From Ornithinibacillus halotolerans (GTDB lineage Bacteria > Bacillota > Bacilli > Bacillales > Amphibacillaceae), in the NCBI RefSeq assembly GCF_014637405.1, contig NZ_BMEY01000026.1, positions 1 to 43,724 of the forward strand: a stretch of DNA of 43,724 bases, read 5' to 3'. The translations under genes were made by a program, and so were the position numbers. The notes under the pieces are model-generated. The model saw nothing but the letters and a program-made list of their open reading frames with translations, was not told the origin of the DNA and made no database searches. Positions 15,935 through 24,332 of this stretch are shown piece by piece (positions within the stretch are counted from its first letter, which is position 1; the number at the start of each line of letters is the position of its first letter).

Positions 15935-16387
15935 ATGCAAGTAAGAGACTTTATGATTACGAAAGTGTATACCGTAAAACCAACCAATACCATTAAGGAA
16001 TTGTTACAAATTTTATATTCGAATCGTATTGGTGGTGTTCCTGTAGTCGATGAACTAGGCCGTTTAATCGGTATGGTTTCTGATGGAGATGTTCTACGAT
16101 ATCTCGCGCCAAAGCCTGTAGGTTTCGCTGGACTTGTTTATATGATTGAAGACGGAGAAATTGAGGATGTCATTCAAGAAAAGCTAGGAACAGAAGTGAA
16201 AGAAATTATGACGAAAAGGAATCCAATCTACGTAGCACCTGATGAAGAATTTGAAAAAACACTTCGTTTAATATCCAGGCATCATTTCAAAAAACTGCCC
16301 GTTGTGAATGGAGCCGGTCGTGTAATTGGTGTTTTAAGCAGAGGAGATATCATCAGTAATATTTCTGAAAAAATCATTTCTTCTTAA
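15935..16387 (+). CDS. CBS-domain pair protein
   Basis: A 150-residue cytoplasmic protein made of two CBS domains (about 1-60 and 85-148). The first has MVSDGDVLRYL and the second VLSRGDII as the usual nucleotide-site motifs, and each is preceded by an xIMT/FMI lead-in (VRDFMITKVYTV, VKEIMTKRNPIYV). Stand-alone CBS pairs sense AMP, ATP or related nucleotides and regulate a partner. No partner is next to it. GAGGG lies eight bases before the ATG. The gene is followed by a bidirectional terminator. Confidence 0.88.
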   Translation: MQVRDFMITKVYTVKPTNTIKELLQILYSNRIGGVPVVDELGRLIGMVSDGDVLRYLAPKPVGFAGLVYMIEDGEIEDVIQEKLGTEVKEIMTKRNPIYVAPDEEFEKTLRLISRHHFKKLPVVNGAGRVIGVLSRGDIISNISEKIISS

Positions 16388-16390
16388 AAA

Positions 16391-16426
16391 AAACTATTCG
16401 CTCCAGATACCTGTTGCGAATAGTTT
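16391..16426. terminator. Bidirectional terminator between CBS and MFS genes
   Basis: AAACTATTCGC (16391-16401) and GCGAATAGTTT (16416-16426) are perfectly complementary. The minus-strand side continues into a run of eight T, and the plus side into a T-rich tail. It serves two convergent genes. Confidence 0.85.
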
Positions 16427-16454
16427 CTTCTTTAGTTAGTTTTTATTAAGCTGT

Positions 16455-17912
16455 TTACTTTCGAACCGATTCTGCTACTTTCACAGTAACTTTTGATGAT
16501 TCCTTTACTTCAACTTTAGATTTTACAAATAAAGAGAATAATAATACAAGTACGGAAATTCCACCAACAAAGTAAAAGGCATATTGGATACCTGCAGCTA
16601 GAATTTCTGGTTCAGATGCTGTAGGTGTGCTAGCTAATAAACTGTTTTGGCCAGCTGTGAATAGTGTAATGGCTATTGCTGTACCTGCTGCACCAGCTAC
16701 TTGATTTAATGTATTCATTGCAGCCGAACCATCAGAATACAGTTCACGCGGTAATTGGTTCAATGCATTCGTTTGGGAAGGCATCATGACCATCGTTAAT
16801 CCGAAGAATAGAATCATAAAAGCAACTAAAATTTGCCATACTGGTGTAGATGCTGAAATGACAGTAATAAACATGATATTTCCAATCACAATAATAACTG
16901 ATCCAGTAATAACGAAGAAACGCGGTCCGAATTTATCGAATAAAGCTCCAACAATTGGAGATAAAACAAAGTTCACCGCATTACCAGGAAGTAATACTAA
17001 CCCAGCCATCATTGCCGTTAATAATAACGCACCTTTTAAGTATAATGGCAATAATATTCCCGTAGATAAAATCATTAAAATACCTAAAAACATCATGACA
17101 GTCCCTAATGTAAACATTGGATATTTAAAAACACTCAAATTGACCATTGGTTGATCCATTCTCGTTTGGCGAAGACCGAATAATAAAAGTGAAATGATCC
17201 CTATTAATAATGGTCCCCATACTTGAGGTGATGTGATCGGTGCTGCTGCCATTGTTGCCAATGCATAGATTAACCCACCAAAACCAACTGTAGACAAACC
17301 AACCGATGTAAAATCAATTTTTGGTTTAGTAATCTCTGAGACATTTTCGATTTTTATAATCGCGGAAATGGTTAATAGTATATATAAAATTGCGCTAATC
17401 CAGAAAATGTAAGGCCAACCGAGCGTACTAATAATAACTCCAGAAAGTGTCGGTCCTAATGCAGGTCCTAACGTGATGACAAGTCCCATAATTCCCATAA
17501 CTACTCCACGTTTATGGACTGGGAAGATAATTAGTAGAACACTAGTCATGACTGGGATTAAAATGCCAGTGCCTATCGCTTGAACAACACGTCCCATTAA
17601 CAACATTATAAAGTCTAAAGCCAATGCCGCTAAGATCGTTCCAAGTAAAGAAAGAATAAGTCCTCCGATTACTAATTGTCTCGTACTGAACCATTTCATT
17701 AACAGTGCAGAAACAGGAACTAAAATTGCTAATACTAATAAATACCCTGTTGTTAACCATTGCGCCGTGGAAGCATAGATTGAAAATTGCTCCATAATAT
17801 TGGATAATGCCATATTTAATGCTGTTTCTCCGAATAATCCAATAAATGTACCGAACATTAGTATAAATGCCATCATCTTTGGATTGTTAACGTTTACTGC
17901 TGTATTGCTCAT
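16455..17912 (-). CDS. DHA2-type MFS drug exporter (EmrB/LmrB/QacA family)
   Basis: A 485-residue permease with about 14 membrane spans. Family motif A is weak (LLMKWFSTRQLVIGG after the second span). Motif C-like sequence GLVITLGPALGPTLSGVI lies in the fifth span, the hallmark of drug/proton antiporters. A motif of the DHA2 group (QWLTTGYLLVLAILVP) is near residue 50. The size and motifs fit multidrug exporters such as LmrB. A GGAG site lies 13 bases before ATG 17912, which is loose. No TetR or MarR gene is beside it, though regulators commonly accompany these pumps. It is a single gene. Confidence 0.87.
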   Translation of the reverse strand: MSNTAVNVNNPKMMAFILMFGTFIGLFGETALNMALSNIMEQFSIYASTAQWLTTGYLLVLAILVPVSALLMKWFSTRQLVIGGLILSLLGTILAALALDFIMLLMGRVVQAIGTGILIPVMTSVLLIIFPVHKRGVVMGIMGLVITLGPALGPTLSGVIISTLGWPYIFWISAILYILLTISAIIKIENVSEITKPKIDFTSVGLSTVGFGGLIYALATMAAAPITSPQVWGPLLIGIISLLLFGLRQTRMDQPMVNLSVFKYPMFTLGTVMMFLGILMILSTGILLPLYLKGALLLTAMMAGLVLLPGNAVNFVLSPIVGALFDKFGPRFFVITGSVIIVIGNIMFITVISASTPVWQILVAFMILFFGLTMVMMPSQTNALNQLPRELYSDGSAAMNTLNQVAGAAGTAIAITLFTAGQNSLLASTPTASEPEILAAGIQYAFYFVGGISVLVLLFSLFVKSKVEVKESSKVTVKVAESVRK

Positions 17913-17984
17913 GTAATTTGTACATCTCCTTCAAGTTTTTTCTTATTGTATTAAATGATATTGTCGTGGCTTGCTTATATTTTG

Positions 17985-18107
17985 TTAGAATGAATCCTCA
18001 CTCCACTCTCCGGTAGATGCAGTCCATTTTAAAGCGATAAAATCTAGTATATTTCTGATTTCATTTGGAACTAATATCGTTTGTACATGCATTTCTAACT
18101 GGTAGAC
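17985..18107 (-). pseudogene. Possible C-terminal gene remnant
   Basis: Forty codons between two stops read as natural protein: VYQLEMHVQTILVPNEIR, then a helix NILDFIALKW and a polar end, before TAA at 17985-17987. There is no start codon with a ribosome site. About 80 nt further upstream a 22-codon frame beginning MVEVFEDNELKYKTIL may be another piece. No family was recognised, and chance cannot be excluded. Confidence 0.3.
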
Positions 18108-18249
18108 TTATAGAAGCAATCCGTGGTAGGGGTGATTTCTAACGAATTACTTCAATATGTAGAATGGTTTTATATTTTAATTCGTTGTCTTCAAACACTT
18201 CCACCATCTCTAATATGTTTCATTCCTTAGTAATCCTCCCCTACCAATC

Positions 18250-18269
18250 GGTATGAATCTAAGAATACC
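18250..18269. promoter_or_regulatory. Operator-like inverted repeat
   Basis: GGTAT (18250-18254) and ATACC (18265-18269) are inverted, and TACCAAT occurs twice (18243 and 18266). Such repeats are typical of TetR-family operators. The nearest gene in the right orientation is the MFS exporter 340 bases away, so the assignment is weak. Confidence 0.3.
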
Positions 18270-18348
18270 AATTATTTTTTCAGAAAGTCAAAGCTTTTTT
18301 GACTAGGAATGTTCCAGCGCGTTCACAATTTAGACACATTTACCTATA

Positions 18349-18376
18349 TGAAAACGGTTTAGTATGAAAGCGCTCC
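18349..18376. promoter_or_regulatory. Two cre-like (CcpA) sites with no adjacent gene
   Basis: TGAAAACGGTTT (18349-18360) and TGAAAGCGCTCC (18365-18376) both resemble the CcpA site TGWAARCGYTWNCW. The second matches the first ten positions. Neither sits near a plausible start in the window, so they may be left from a lost gene. Confidence 0.35.
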
Positions 18377-18515
18377 AATTCCTTGTGAGACAAGTGTTTA
18401 GAACTAAGATTTTAATCTATTAATACTATATAAAATAATATGTATGGTAAATTTAACTAAATTAAATTAAGTTTCTGTTATTCTAACTTCATTAATATTT
18501 TTACAAACAAAAAAA

Positions 18516-18539
18516 TGCGATCCTTTTTATTAGATCGCA
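18516..18539 (-). terminator. Intrinsic terminator of the YbaK-type gene
   Basis: TGCGATC (18516-18522) and GATCGCA (18533-18539) pair, followed on the minus strand by TTTTTTT. Confidence 0.85.
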
Positions 18540-18598
18540 CGTTTCACATTTTACCAATTCATGAATTGTAATACCAAAGGCACTTATCTTATTTTATT

Positions 18599-19087
18599 TT
18601 ATGAATTCACAAGGTCTGCAAATTTCCCCCGACATAAATTATATAAATCTTGTGGTGCTAATTTTACTTGCAGACCGATTTTCCCTGCACTAACAATCAT
18701 ATAGTCAAGTTTTTCAGCAGATGTATCGATATATGTAGGGAATAACTTTTTCATCCCAATCGGAGAACATCCACCTCGTATATAACCTGTTAAGCCAAGT
18801 AGTTCTTTCACTGGAATCATTTCCACTTTCTTCTCCCCAACTACCTTTGCTGCCTTTTTTAAATCTAATTCTTCCGTTACAGGTAATACAAAAACGAAAT
18901 ACTGATTTGCTCCTGCTGTTGCCACCAACGTTTTATACACATGCTCAGAAGGATAGCCTATTTTTTCAGAAACAGAGATACCATCTACCGCTTGGCCATC
19001 CTCTATCTCATACGATATTAATTCATAAACTACTTTATTTTTTTCTATTAATCGAACCGCATTTGTTTTTGTTAATTTTTTCGCCAT
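18599..19087 (-). CDS. ybaK: YbaK/EbsC-type aminoacyl-tRNA deacylase
   Basis: A 162-residue cytoplasmic protein of the YbaK/ProX editing family. It opens with [21 protein letters not shown], followed by [16 protein letters not shown]. The conserved Lys is in [15 protein letters not shown], and [14 protein letters not shown] is the family's glycine-rich substrate loop. YbaK proteins hydrolyse Cys-tRNA(Pro) made in error by prolyl-tRNA synthetase. The ATG at 19087 follows GGAAGAA. The gene ends in its own terminator. The exact tRNA specificity is inferred from the family. Confidence 0.9.
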   Translation of the reverse strand: MAKKLTKTNAVRLIEKNKVVYELISYEIEDGQAVDGISVSEKIGYPSEHVYKTLVATAGANQYFVFVLPVTEELDLKKAAKVVGEKKVEMIPVKELLGLTGYIRGGCSPIGMKKLFPTYIDTSAEKLDYMIVSAGKIGLQVKLAPQDLYNLCRGKFADLVNS

Positions 19088-19137
19088 TTCTTCCTACAAC
19101 CTCACTCTAATAATTACATAGAATAGTATTCTTCACC

Positions 19138-19482
19138 TTATGGTTCTTGAAAACCAACCATTGCCATTAAAAACACGATAAGGTAGAAGCCTAATGCTAG
19201 GGTATTTACCCCAATTAAACATTTTCGTACATCACCTTTTATCCCAAACCAGCCAAAAATAATACCTATTGCACCAAATATAAAGGGTAAGTACAGACTT
19301 TTATTTAAAACAAAGGAAAAGGAATCACTAATAATTAGGATAATAATCAGTGCTGCCATAAGTAGTGATACGATTGAACATATCTTTTCCTTTATAGGTG
19401 ATTTGCTCTTTGCAAAAAAATAATAACTCAATAAATAAAATAATCCAACCCATGATTTATGTTGTCCCCTTTGATTTCCCAT
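19138..19482 (-). CDS. Four-span membrane protein, unknown function
   Basis: A 114-residue protein with hydrophobic segments at about 12-25, 35-55, 60-82 and 88-110 and short basic loops. It resembles small DUF membrane proteins of Bacillus, but no family was assigned. It starts 15 nt after the stop of the secreted-protein gene at 19498-20127 and is probably cotranscribed with it. The ribosome site AGGT is weak. Confidence 0.6.
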   Translation of the reverse strand: MGNQRGQHKSWVGLFYLLSYYFFAKSKSPIKEKICSIVSLLMAALIIILIISDSFSFVLNKSLYLPFIFGAIGIIFGWFGIKGDVRKCLIGVNTLALGFYLIVFLMAMVGFQEP

Positions 19483-19497
19483 TTTTCATTTACCTGT

Positions 19498-20127
19498 TCA
19501 GTTTCTATATTGCTCTCTTACCAATCTATTTTCTAGCTTTCCTGTTTTTGCATGAAACGATAGGTAAATCATATTCTTCCTACTCTTATCCCAACCAATT
19601 ACTAATACAAGTGGAATGTTTTTATGTGGATCTTTCGTAAAACCGAAGTTGAATCCTTTCGCAAAAATATCTCCAGGATAAATTTCTGCTAACTTCTGAG
19701 CTTTCGTTAGTAACTCAGGTGTATCGTACTGTATATCCTCCACATTTGAAATAAAGTAACTTTCAGACATGGCATCTAATTCATCAGGCACATGAGCTGT
19801 TTCCCCTACTTTACCATTTTGAATAGTGACCAAATACCAATCTCTCTTTCCTGGAATACCGAATTGGATGTTCCAATATTTTCTTTTCCCATCCAACCCA
19901 GTTTGGCTTTCATCTTTATCAACACTTAGTCCGATATATAATTTGGCGTCTTTATTCCACTTTTGAGCCTCTTTATGTGCTAGTGCAGCCGCTTCCTTTA
20001 AAGTTAAACTTTGTTTTGGATGAGAACTATCTGTTTTCTCATTTTCAGGTGCATCGTTCCCATAGGTGCTAACTGAAAATGTGAATAATAATCCGAATAT
20101 AATCGATATAATTGGATATAGTTTCAT
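19498..20127 (-). CDS. Secreted protein, PepSY-like
   Basis: A 209-residue protein with a signal peptide (MKLYPIISIIFGLLFTFSVST, cleavage near 24). The mature part has two similar halves, each opening with a helix (SLTLKEAAALAHKEAQKW and TPELLTKAQKLAEIY) followed by beta-rich sequence, as in PepSY-like folds. AAAGGAG precedes the ATG at 20127; the longer open frame has no ribosome site. It probably acts outside the membrane together with the following membrane protein. The family assignment is tentative. Confidence 0.65.
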   Translation of the reverse strand: MKLYPIISIIFGLLFTFSVSTYGNDAPENEKTDSSHPKQSLTLKEAAALAHKEAQKWNKDAKLYIGLSVDKDESQTGLDGKRKYWNIQFGIPGKRDWYLVTIQNGKVGETAHVPDELDAMSESYFISNVEDIQYDTPELLTKAQKLAEIYPGDIFAKGFNFGFTKDPHKNIPLVLVIGWDKSRKNMIYLSFHAKTGKLENRLVREQYRN

Positions 20128-20194
20128 TTTACTCTCCTTTGATTTAGTATCAAAGGTTATTTTTCCCAATTCGTTGATAAAGTTTCAAAGGCAA

Positions 20195-20368
20195 TTAATT
20201 CTTTTGTCGTTTGTTAACTTCCATGGAAATAAATTCAGTTAAATAGTTTGGCCTACACCCTTTGGATACTTTTTCATCTTTATAAAGACCTGTTTTCTCC
20301 AGACATATCTTCCAATGGAGATGTAATAAGGAAAGAGAACAGTAATAGAGTGGATCTAATTGAAGATT
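20195..20368 (-). pseudogene. C-terminal gene remnant
   Basis: Fifty-seven codons between TAG (20369-20371) and TAA (20195-20197) read as convincing protein, including YYCSLSLLHLHWKICLEKTG, YKDEKVSKGCRPNYLTEF and a basic end VNKRQKN. There is no start codon with a ribosome site. It fills most of the gap between the PepSY-like gene and the DJ-1 gene. No family was recognised. It is probably the tail of a deleted gene. Confidence 0.45.
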
Positions 20369-20391
20369 CTATAAATAAATAGCTAAACATG

Positions 20392-20432
20392 AAAAAAATC
20401 GGTTCCTCTCTTCGAAAGAAACCGATTTTTTT
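20392..20432. terminator. Intrinsic terminator downstream of the DJ-1/PfpI gene
   Basis: AAAAAAATCGGTT (20392-20404) pairs with AACCGATTTTTTT (20420-20432). It works in both orientations and lies 12 nt after the DJ-1 gene stop. Confidence 0.85.
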
Positions 20433-20443
20433 TAATGCAATTA

Positions 20444-20953
20444 TTAGGATAATTTTGCTAAAATTTCACGTATAAACGCTGGTTCATCTTTAGGTGTTCT
20501 AGATGTAACTAGATTTTCACTAACAACAACTTCTTCATCACGATAATCTGCACCAGCTAGTTTTACATCATCACGAATTCCGATAAAGCTTGTTGCTTCT
20601 TTCCCCTTTAGAATATCAGCACTAATCATTACTTGTGGTCCATGACAAATACCAGCTATTAACTTACCGTCTTCATTGACTTCTTTCACAAAACGAACCA
20701 CGGCGTCATTTACGCGTAACGCTTCTGGAGCTGCTCCACCAGGGATAACAACCGCATCAAAGTCAGCTGCCTTTACTTCCGATGCACCAACATCAGCTGT
20801 GTAAGAGACAGTTCCTTTCTTCCCTTTACATTCGGCACCTTTTTCTAATCCTACGATCACAGCCTCGTGTCCTGCTTCCTTTACTGCATCATATGGGTTT
20901 TTCATCTCAGAATCTTCAAACCCATTTGCTAGAAGAAACGCTACTTTTGCCAT
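20444..20953 (-). CDS. DJ-1/PfpI family protein (YfkM/general stress protein 18-like)
   Basis: A 169-residue cytoplasmic protein of the class I glutamine amidotransferase-like fold. The nucleophile elbow GICHGP has Cys103 and His104, the conserved Glu is in GFEDSE (Glu13), and AVVIPGGAAPE forms the oxyanion side. Members act as proteases, glyoxalases or protein deglycases under carbonyl or oxidative stress. AGGTAATT precedes the ATG at 20953. It is a single gene with its own terminator. The biochemical activity cannot be chosen from the sequence. Confidence 0.9.
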   Translation of the reverse strand: MAKVAFLLANGFEDSEMKNPYDAVKEAGHEAVIVGLEKGAECKGKKGTVSYTADVGASEVKAADFDAVVIPGGAAPEALRVNDAVVRFVKEVNEDGKLIAGICHGPQVMISADILKGKEATSFIGIRDDVKLAGADYRDEEVVVSENLVTSRTPKDEPAFIREILAKLS

Positions 20954-21113
20954 TTAATTACCTCCAGTAAAATAGTTGTTATCAAAGTAATTGTAATTAA
21001 ACCATCCATAGAAAAGCAATTTATATGCTCAGTGCCCAGTGCTTAAGTGAAATATTTGATTCTTTTCTCAAGGAAAGATAAGGTGGGAAATACATAGACT
21101 AGGAGGTTTTAGG

Positions 21114-21920
21114 ATGAAACATATGACATTAAACAATACCATTGAAATTCCAATTGTTGGTAGCGGTACTAATACATTCGGTAAAGAGGGTAATCAGTAT
21201 ACCGGTGCCTTAAGAGGTGACACCCAAGAGATTGACTGGGCAATTGCAAATGGCTACCGTCACTTTGATTCGGCTCAATTGTATAATAATGAAGAAGTTC
21301 TCGGAAAAGGACTAAAAAAATCCTCTATCCCACGTGAAGATTTCTTTATTACTACGAAGCTAAATACACGGGAAGGTTTCGGTGGTACTGATTGGGCACA
21401 TGCTGAAATAAAGAAAAGTTTAGAGAAATTACAAACCGACTATGTTGATCAATTCCTTATCCATTTTCCATGGGATAACCATGATGAAATAGTGGAGGCA
21501 TGGAACGTTTTAGAAGACTATTATAACCGTGGTGTTTTCAAATCGATTGGTGTATCGAACTTTGAGAAAGAGCATTTGGAATTAATCCTTGAACATGGCC
21601 ACTTTAAGCCTGCAGTAAACCAAATTCCATCTTACATCGGTAAATGGAATGAAGATCTAATTGCTATTAATAAAAGTCAAGATATCGCAACGGTAGCCTG
21701 GTCCCCATTACGTGGTATCGATGAAAATGCTAAGCAGGTACTTGAAGAAATTGGTAATCAGTATGGAAAGACATACGCACAAGTAATCTTACGTTACCAA
21801 ATTGAGCGTGATGTTATTGTCATCCCTAAATCTCATAATAAAGAACGCCAAGCACAAAATTTAGATATTTTTGACTTTAACCTAACATCAAACAATCGCG
21901 AACGTATAGCAAACCTATAA
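21114..21920 (+). CDS. Aldo/keto reductase
   Basis: A 268-residue NADPH-dependent oxidoreductase of the AKR fold. The catalytic set is Asp52, Tyr57, Lys82 and His117. Motifs include GYRHFDSAQLYNNEEVLG, FFITTKLN, IGVSNFEKEHLE and, at the cofactor end, VIVIPKSHNKERQAQN. It reduces aldehydes or ketones, likely 2,5-diketogluconate or methylglyoxal-type substrates. AGGAGGTTTTAGG precedes the ATG. Its stop codon lies in the first copy of a 14-bp tandem duplication, next to an interspersed repeat. Confidence 0.92.
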   Translation: MKHMTLNNTIEIPIVGSGTNTFGKEGNQYTGALRGDTQEIDWAIANGYRHFDSAQLYNNEEVLGKGLKKSSIPREDFFITTKLNTREGFGGTDWAHAEIKKSLEKLQTDYVDQFLIHFPWDNHDEIVEAWNVLEDYYNRGVFKSIGVSNFEKEHLELILEHGHFKPAVNQIPSYIGKWNEDLIAINKSQDIATVAWSPLRGIDENAKQVLEEIGNQYGKTYAQVILRYQIERDVIVIPKSHNKERQAQNLDIFDFNLTSNNRERIANL

Positions 21921-21942
21921 CGGTGCCTCTATAACGGTGCCT
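21915..21942. repeat. 14-bp tandem duplication at the end of the aldo/keto reductase gene
   Basis: CTATAACGGTGCCT occurs twice in direct succession (21915-21928 and 21929-21942). The first copy holds the last sense codon and the TAA stop. The second leads into the GGTGCCTGACACC repeat. Confidence 0.85.
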
Positions 21943-21970
21943 GACACCGCCCGAAATTTGTCGAAGTTTG
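21936..21970. repeat. GGTGCCTGACACC repeat, left half only
   Basis: GGTGCCTGACACC followed by CCCGAAATTTGTCGAA matches the left half and loop of the element at 6285-6349 with one difference in the shared part. The right arm is absent, so it cannot form the long hairpin. Confidence 0.8.
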
Positions 21971-22046
21971 TCTTTTTAATTTCTTTGTTTTTACAATTAA
22001 TATTTTTGATATACTTGATAAAAGAAATGACAAAGGAGTTAAAAAT

Positions 22047-22645
22047 ATAAAACGTACTCCCGAATCCCTCTTTGAGGATATCGCCCAGGATAACGAAGTC
22101 TTACAAATATTTAAGCATCATTCCCTACGAGTTATGGATCTATCTTCCATGCTTGCAAAAAAAGTAGGTTGTTATGATGATGACCTTAGAGTAGCTTCTT
22201 TTTTACATGACATTGGCAAAATGGGGATTGCAAAAGAAATCCTCCTGAAGCCAGGAAAATTATCCACCATAAAAAAATCATTGAAAGCCATTGCCACATT
22301 GGAAATACAATCGTTCGTAAAGAACTAGGTCGGACTCGAGCAGCTGAATTCATGCGTGATCACTATGAAAATCAGAACGGAACTGGATACCTACGCCGTT
22401 TAACCGGGGAAGACATTTCTCTCCAAGGGCGAATAATTCGTATATGTGACTCCTTTGATACGATGACATATGATGTACGAAATTATCAAACTACTGCTAA
22501 AATGAACTACAATGAGGCATTTGAAGAGTTAAAAAGATGTTCCTGGACTCAGTTTGATGGTAATTTAGTTGAAATGTTCATTGACTTACTCATTGAATTA
22601 GAACTCCAGAGTCATGGTATGATAGATATAATTCAAGCAAATTGA
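22047..22645 (+). pseudogene. HD-GYP-type phosphodiesterase gene with frameshift and lost start
   Basis: A HD-GYP-like protein of about 199 residues can be read in two frames. The first (22047 to about 22277) carries the metal motif FLHDIGKMGIAKEILLKPGKLS. The second (to the TAA ending at 22645) carries CHIGNTIVRKELGRTRAAEF, then HYENQNGTGY and ICDSFDTMTYD. The switch falls in a run of seven A (22271-22277), where one more A would restore the frame. AAAGGAG is correctly placed, but the codon at the start position is ATA. GYP reads GYL. Two defects suggest a pseudogene, although slippage at the A run is possible. Confidence 0.8.
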
Positions 22646-22671
22646 TAACCCTACTGATTTTTTGTAGAAGA

Positions 22672-22715
22672 AAAGGGACAGTTTTTTTACTTTATGAAGT
22701 AAGTACAGTCCCTTT
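22672..22715. repeat. AAGGGACAGT inverted repeat / terminator
   Basis: AAAGGGAC (22672-22679) pairs with GTCCCTTT (22708-22715), with an inner stem TTACTT/AAGTAA. It follows the HD-GYP remnant. Related arms (GGGGACAGT / ACTGTCCCC) occur at 35622-35653, pointing to a second repeat family. Confidence 0.65.
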
Positions 22716-22883
22716 ATTCTTGTTTTAAAGCCAATTTCCCTCAAAAAACTAGCCTTGAGTAGCGGCTTCATTTTCTCCTAATTCAACTTTTTACAACTTT
22801 TAATAATAGTGCTCAAAATCTAATGCATAAATTAAGGGAGACGAGAGAAATACTAATGACAGTATTTCCTATAAAAATAAAGA

Positions 22884-22904
22884 GACAAGGTATTATCCCT
22901 TGTC
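22884..22904 (-). terminator. Intrinsic terminator of bdhA
   Basis: GACAAGG (22884-22890) pairs with CCTTGTC (22898-22904), followed on the minus strand by a T-rich tail, 12 nt after the bdhA stop. Confidence 0.75.
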
Positions 22905-22915
22905 CCTACATACTT

Positions 22916-23965
22916 TTATTTTTCCCCACTTATTTTTACTAGAATCTTAGATTGGGTTTTGTCAGTGGTTAATGTTTCAAAACCTTTTTCTACAATATCA
23001 TCCAGTTCGATTTCACTTGTTATGATACCTTGTGGTTTTAATTGACCTGAGCTCATTGCGTCAATTGTTTTTTGGAATGTTGTCGGTGTATATACGATAG
23101 ATGATTTAATATTTACACCAGTATTTGTTAATTGTAATGGATTCCATTCGATTGCTCTTGCAAAGATGGAAACAATCATCATGACGCCACCAGGTTTAGT
23201 AGCATCGATTGCTTGTTTAAATGTAGGTGCAACACCTGCGACTTCAAAAGAAACATCTACTCCATCTGGAGCGATTTCACGTACAGCTTGCACTGGATCC
23301 ACTTTCCCAGAGTTAATCACATGAGTAGCACCTAATTCTTTCGCTTTTTCCAATCTGCCTTCTGATAAATCTAGCGCAATAACAGTACTTGCCCCTGCAG
23401 CTTTTGCAGCGCTAATTTGCAATAGTCCAATTGGACCTGCACCAAATACAGCAACAGTATCACCTAATGATACACCGCTATCAATAGTAGCTTGTACAGC
23501 AACTGCTGTTGGTTCAACTAACGCACCATCTTGTAATGTTAAGTTATCTGCTAATCTATGAATATTGGAAACAGGAATATTTGCATATGTTGCAAAGCCA
23601 CCATTACCATGTAATCCGATAAAATTAAAACCATCATAGCGATCAACTAGTTCATGTTTTTTACCGTATGTTAATGTCGGGTTAATGACAACACGGTCCC
23701 CTACTTTATAATCAGTTACTTTGGAACCAACTGCTTCCACCACACCTGCAAATTCATGGCCCATTGTTAATGGAGCTACTTCACCAGTTAGTTCTGCTTT
23801 TTCATTTACTGGAACGAACACTGGTCCTTCCTCATATTCATGCAAGTCACTTCCACAAATACCTGCCCATGCAACTTTTACTTTTACTTCATCTTCTCTC
23901 AATTCACGTAATTCTACTTCTTCCACACGAAGATTTTTAACACCATGCCATACTGCTGCTTTCAT
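22916..23965 (-). CDS. bdhA: Zinc-dependent 2,3-butanediol dehydrogenase-like MDR
   Basis: A 349-residue zinc-containing medium-chain dehydrogenase. The catalytic zinc ligands are Cys37 (AGICGSDLHEY) and His70-Glu71 (TMGHEFAG), and the NAD-binding Rossmann motif is VFGAGPIGLLQ near residue 173. The order and sequence, including GPVFVPVNEKAELTGEVAP, closely follow Bacillus BdhA, which interconverts acetoin and (R,R)-2,3-butanediol. The structural-zinc four-cysteine loop of classical alcohol dehydrogenases is absent, as in BdhA. AAGGGGG precedes the ATG. It is a single gene, and substrate use is inferred. Confidence 0.88.
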   Translation of the reverse strand: MKAAVWHGVKNLRVEEVELRELREDEVKVKVAWAGICGSDLHEYEEGPVFVPVNEKAELTGEVAPLTMGHEFAGVVEAVGSKVTDYKVGDRVVINPTLTYGKKHELVDRYDGFNFIGLHGNGGFATYANIPVSNIHRLADNLTLQDGALVEPTAVAVQATIDSGVSLGDTVAVFGAGPIGLLQISAAKAAGASTVIALDLSEGRLEKAKELGATHVINSGKVDPVQAVREIAPDGVDVSFEVAGVAPTFKQAIDATKPGGVMMIVSIFARAIEWNPLQLTNTGVNIKSSIVYTPTTFQKTIDAMSSGQLKPQGIITSEIELDDIVEKGFETLTTDKTQSKILVKISGEK

Positions 23966-24088
23966 TATGTATTCCCCCTTGCTGTATTAAAAGTTTTTAT
24001 TATTAGAATTCTATCTTATCTTATCATTACGTTTTACTTTTTTCAATTTTAATTACTTTGATAAAGTTTTTTAACTAAATCTATTTAT

Positions 24089-24295
24089 CTACCTAACCGT
24101 CGCCTGTCGACCATCAACTGGTAATAATTGTCCAGTAATAAACTTAGAAGCGTCACTTGCAAGGAATACCATCGCTGGACCTAAGTCCTCATCTGGATCA
24201 CCATATTTTCCACCTAACGGGATTTCCTTTTGATTTTCTTTATCCATTCCTTCCAATTGCTCAGGAGTTAGACGAGAACGAGCATCTTGATACAT
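24089..24295 (-). pseudogene. C-terminal fragment of a short-chain dehydrogenase/reductase
   Basis: About 68 codons encode the end of a classical SDR: RLTPEQLEGMDKENQKEIPLG, then DPDEDLGPAMVFLASDASKFITGQLLPVDGRQ before the stop at 24089. The Rossmann half and the Tyr-Lys catalytic part are missing. The frame upstream turns into the 3' end of truA and is not SDR-like. This is a truncated gene left downstream of truA, probably by deletion. Confidence 0.85.
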
Positions 24296-24332
24296 TGGCA
24301 GGAAATAAAATGTTAAAGAAATAAAGGTCAGA

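Larger units (their letters stand above)
17913..18598. other. 686-base gap with a decayed ORF and operator-like repeats
   Basis: No intact gene lies here. The gap holds a protein-like minus-strand frame at 17985-18107 and an inverted repeat GGTAT/ATACC at 18250-18269 with a repeated TACCAAT. Two cre-like sequences lie at 18349-18376 and a minus-strand terminator at 18516-18539. The mix suggests that one or more genes have been lost. Confidence 0.5.

Noticed and set aside
16786-17154. 122-codon plus-strand frame inside the MFS gene
   Set aside because: It is antisense to membrane-protein codons, has no ribosome site and only reflects the base composition of the real gene.
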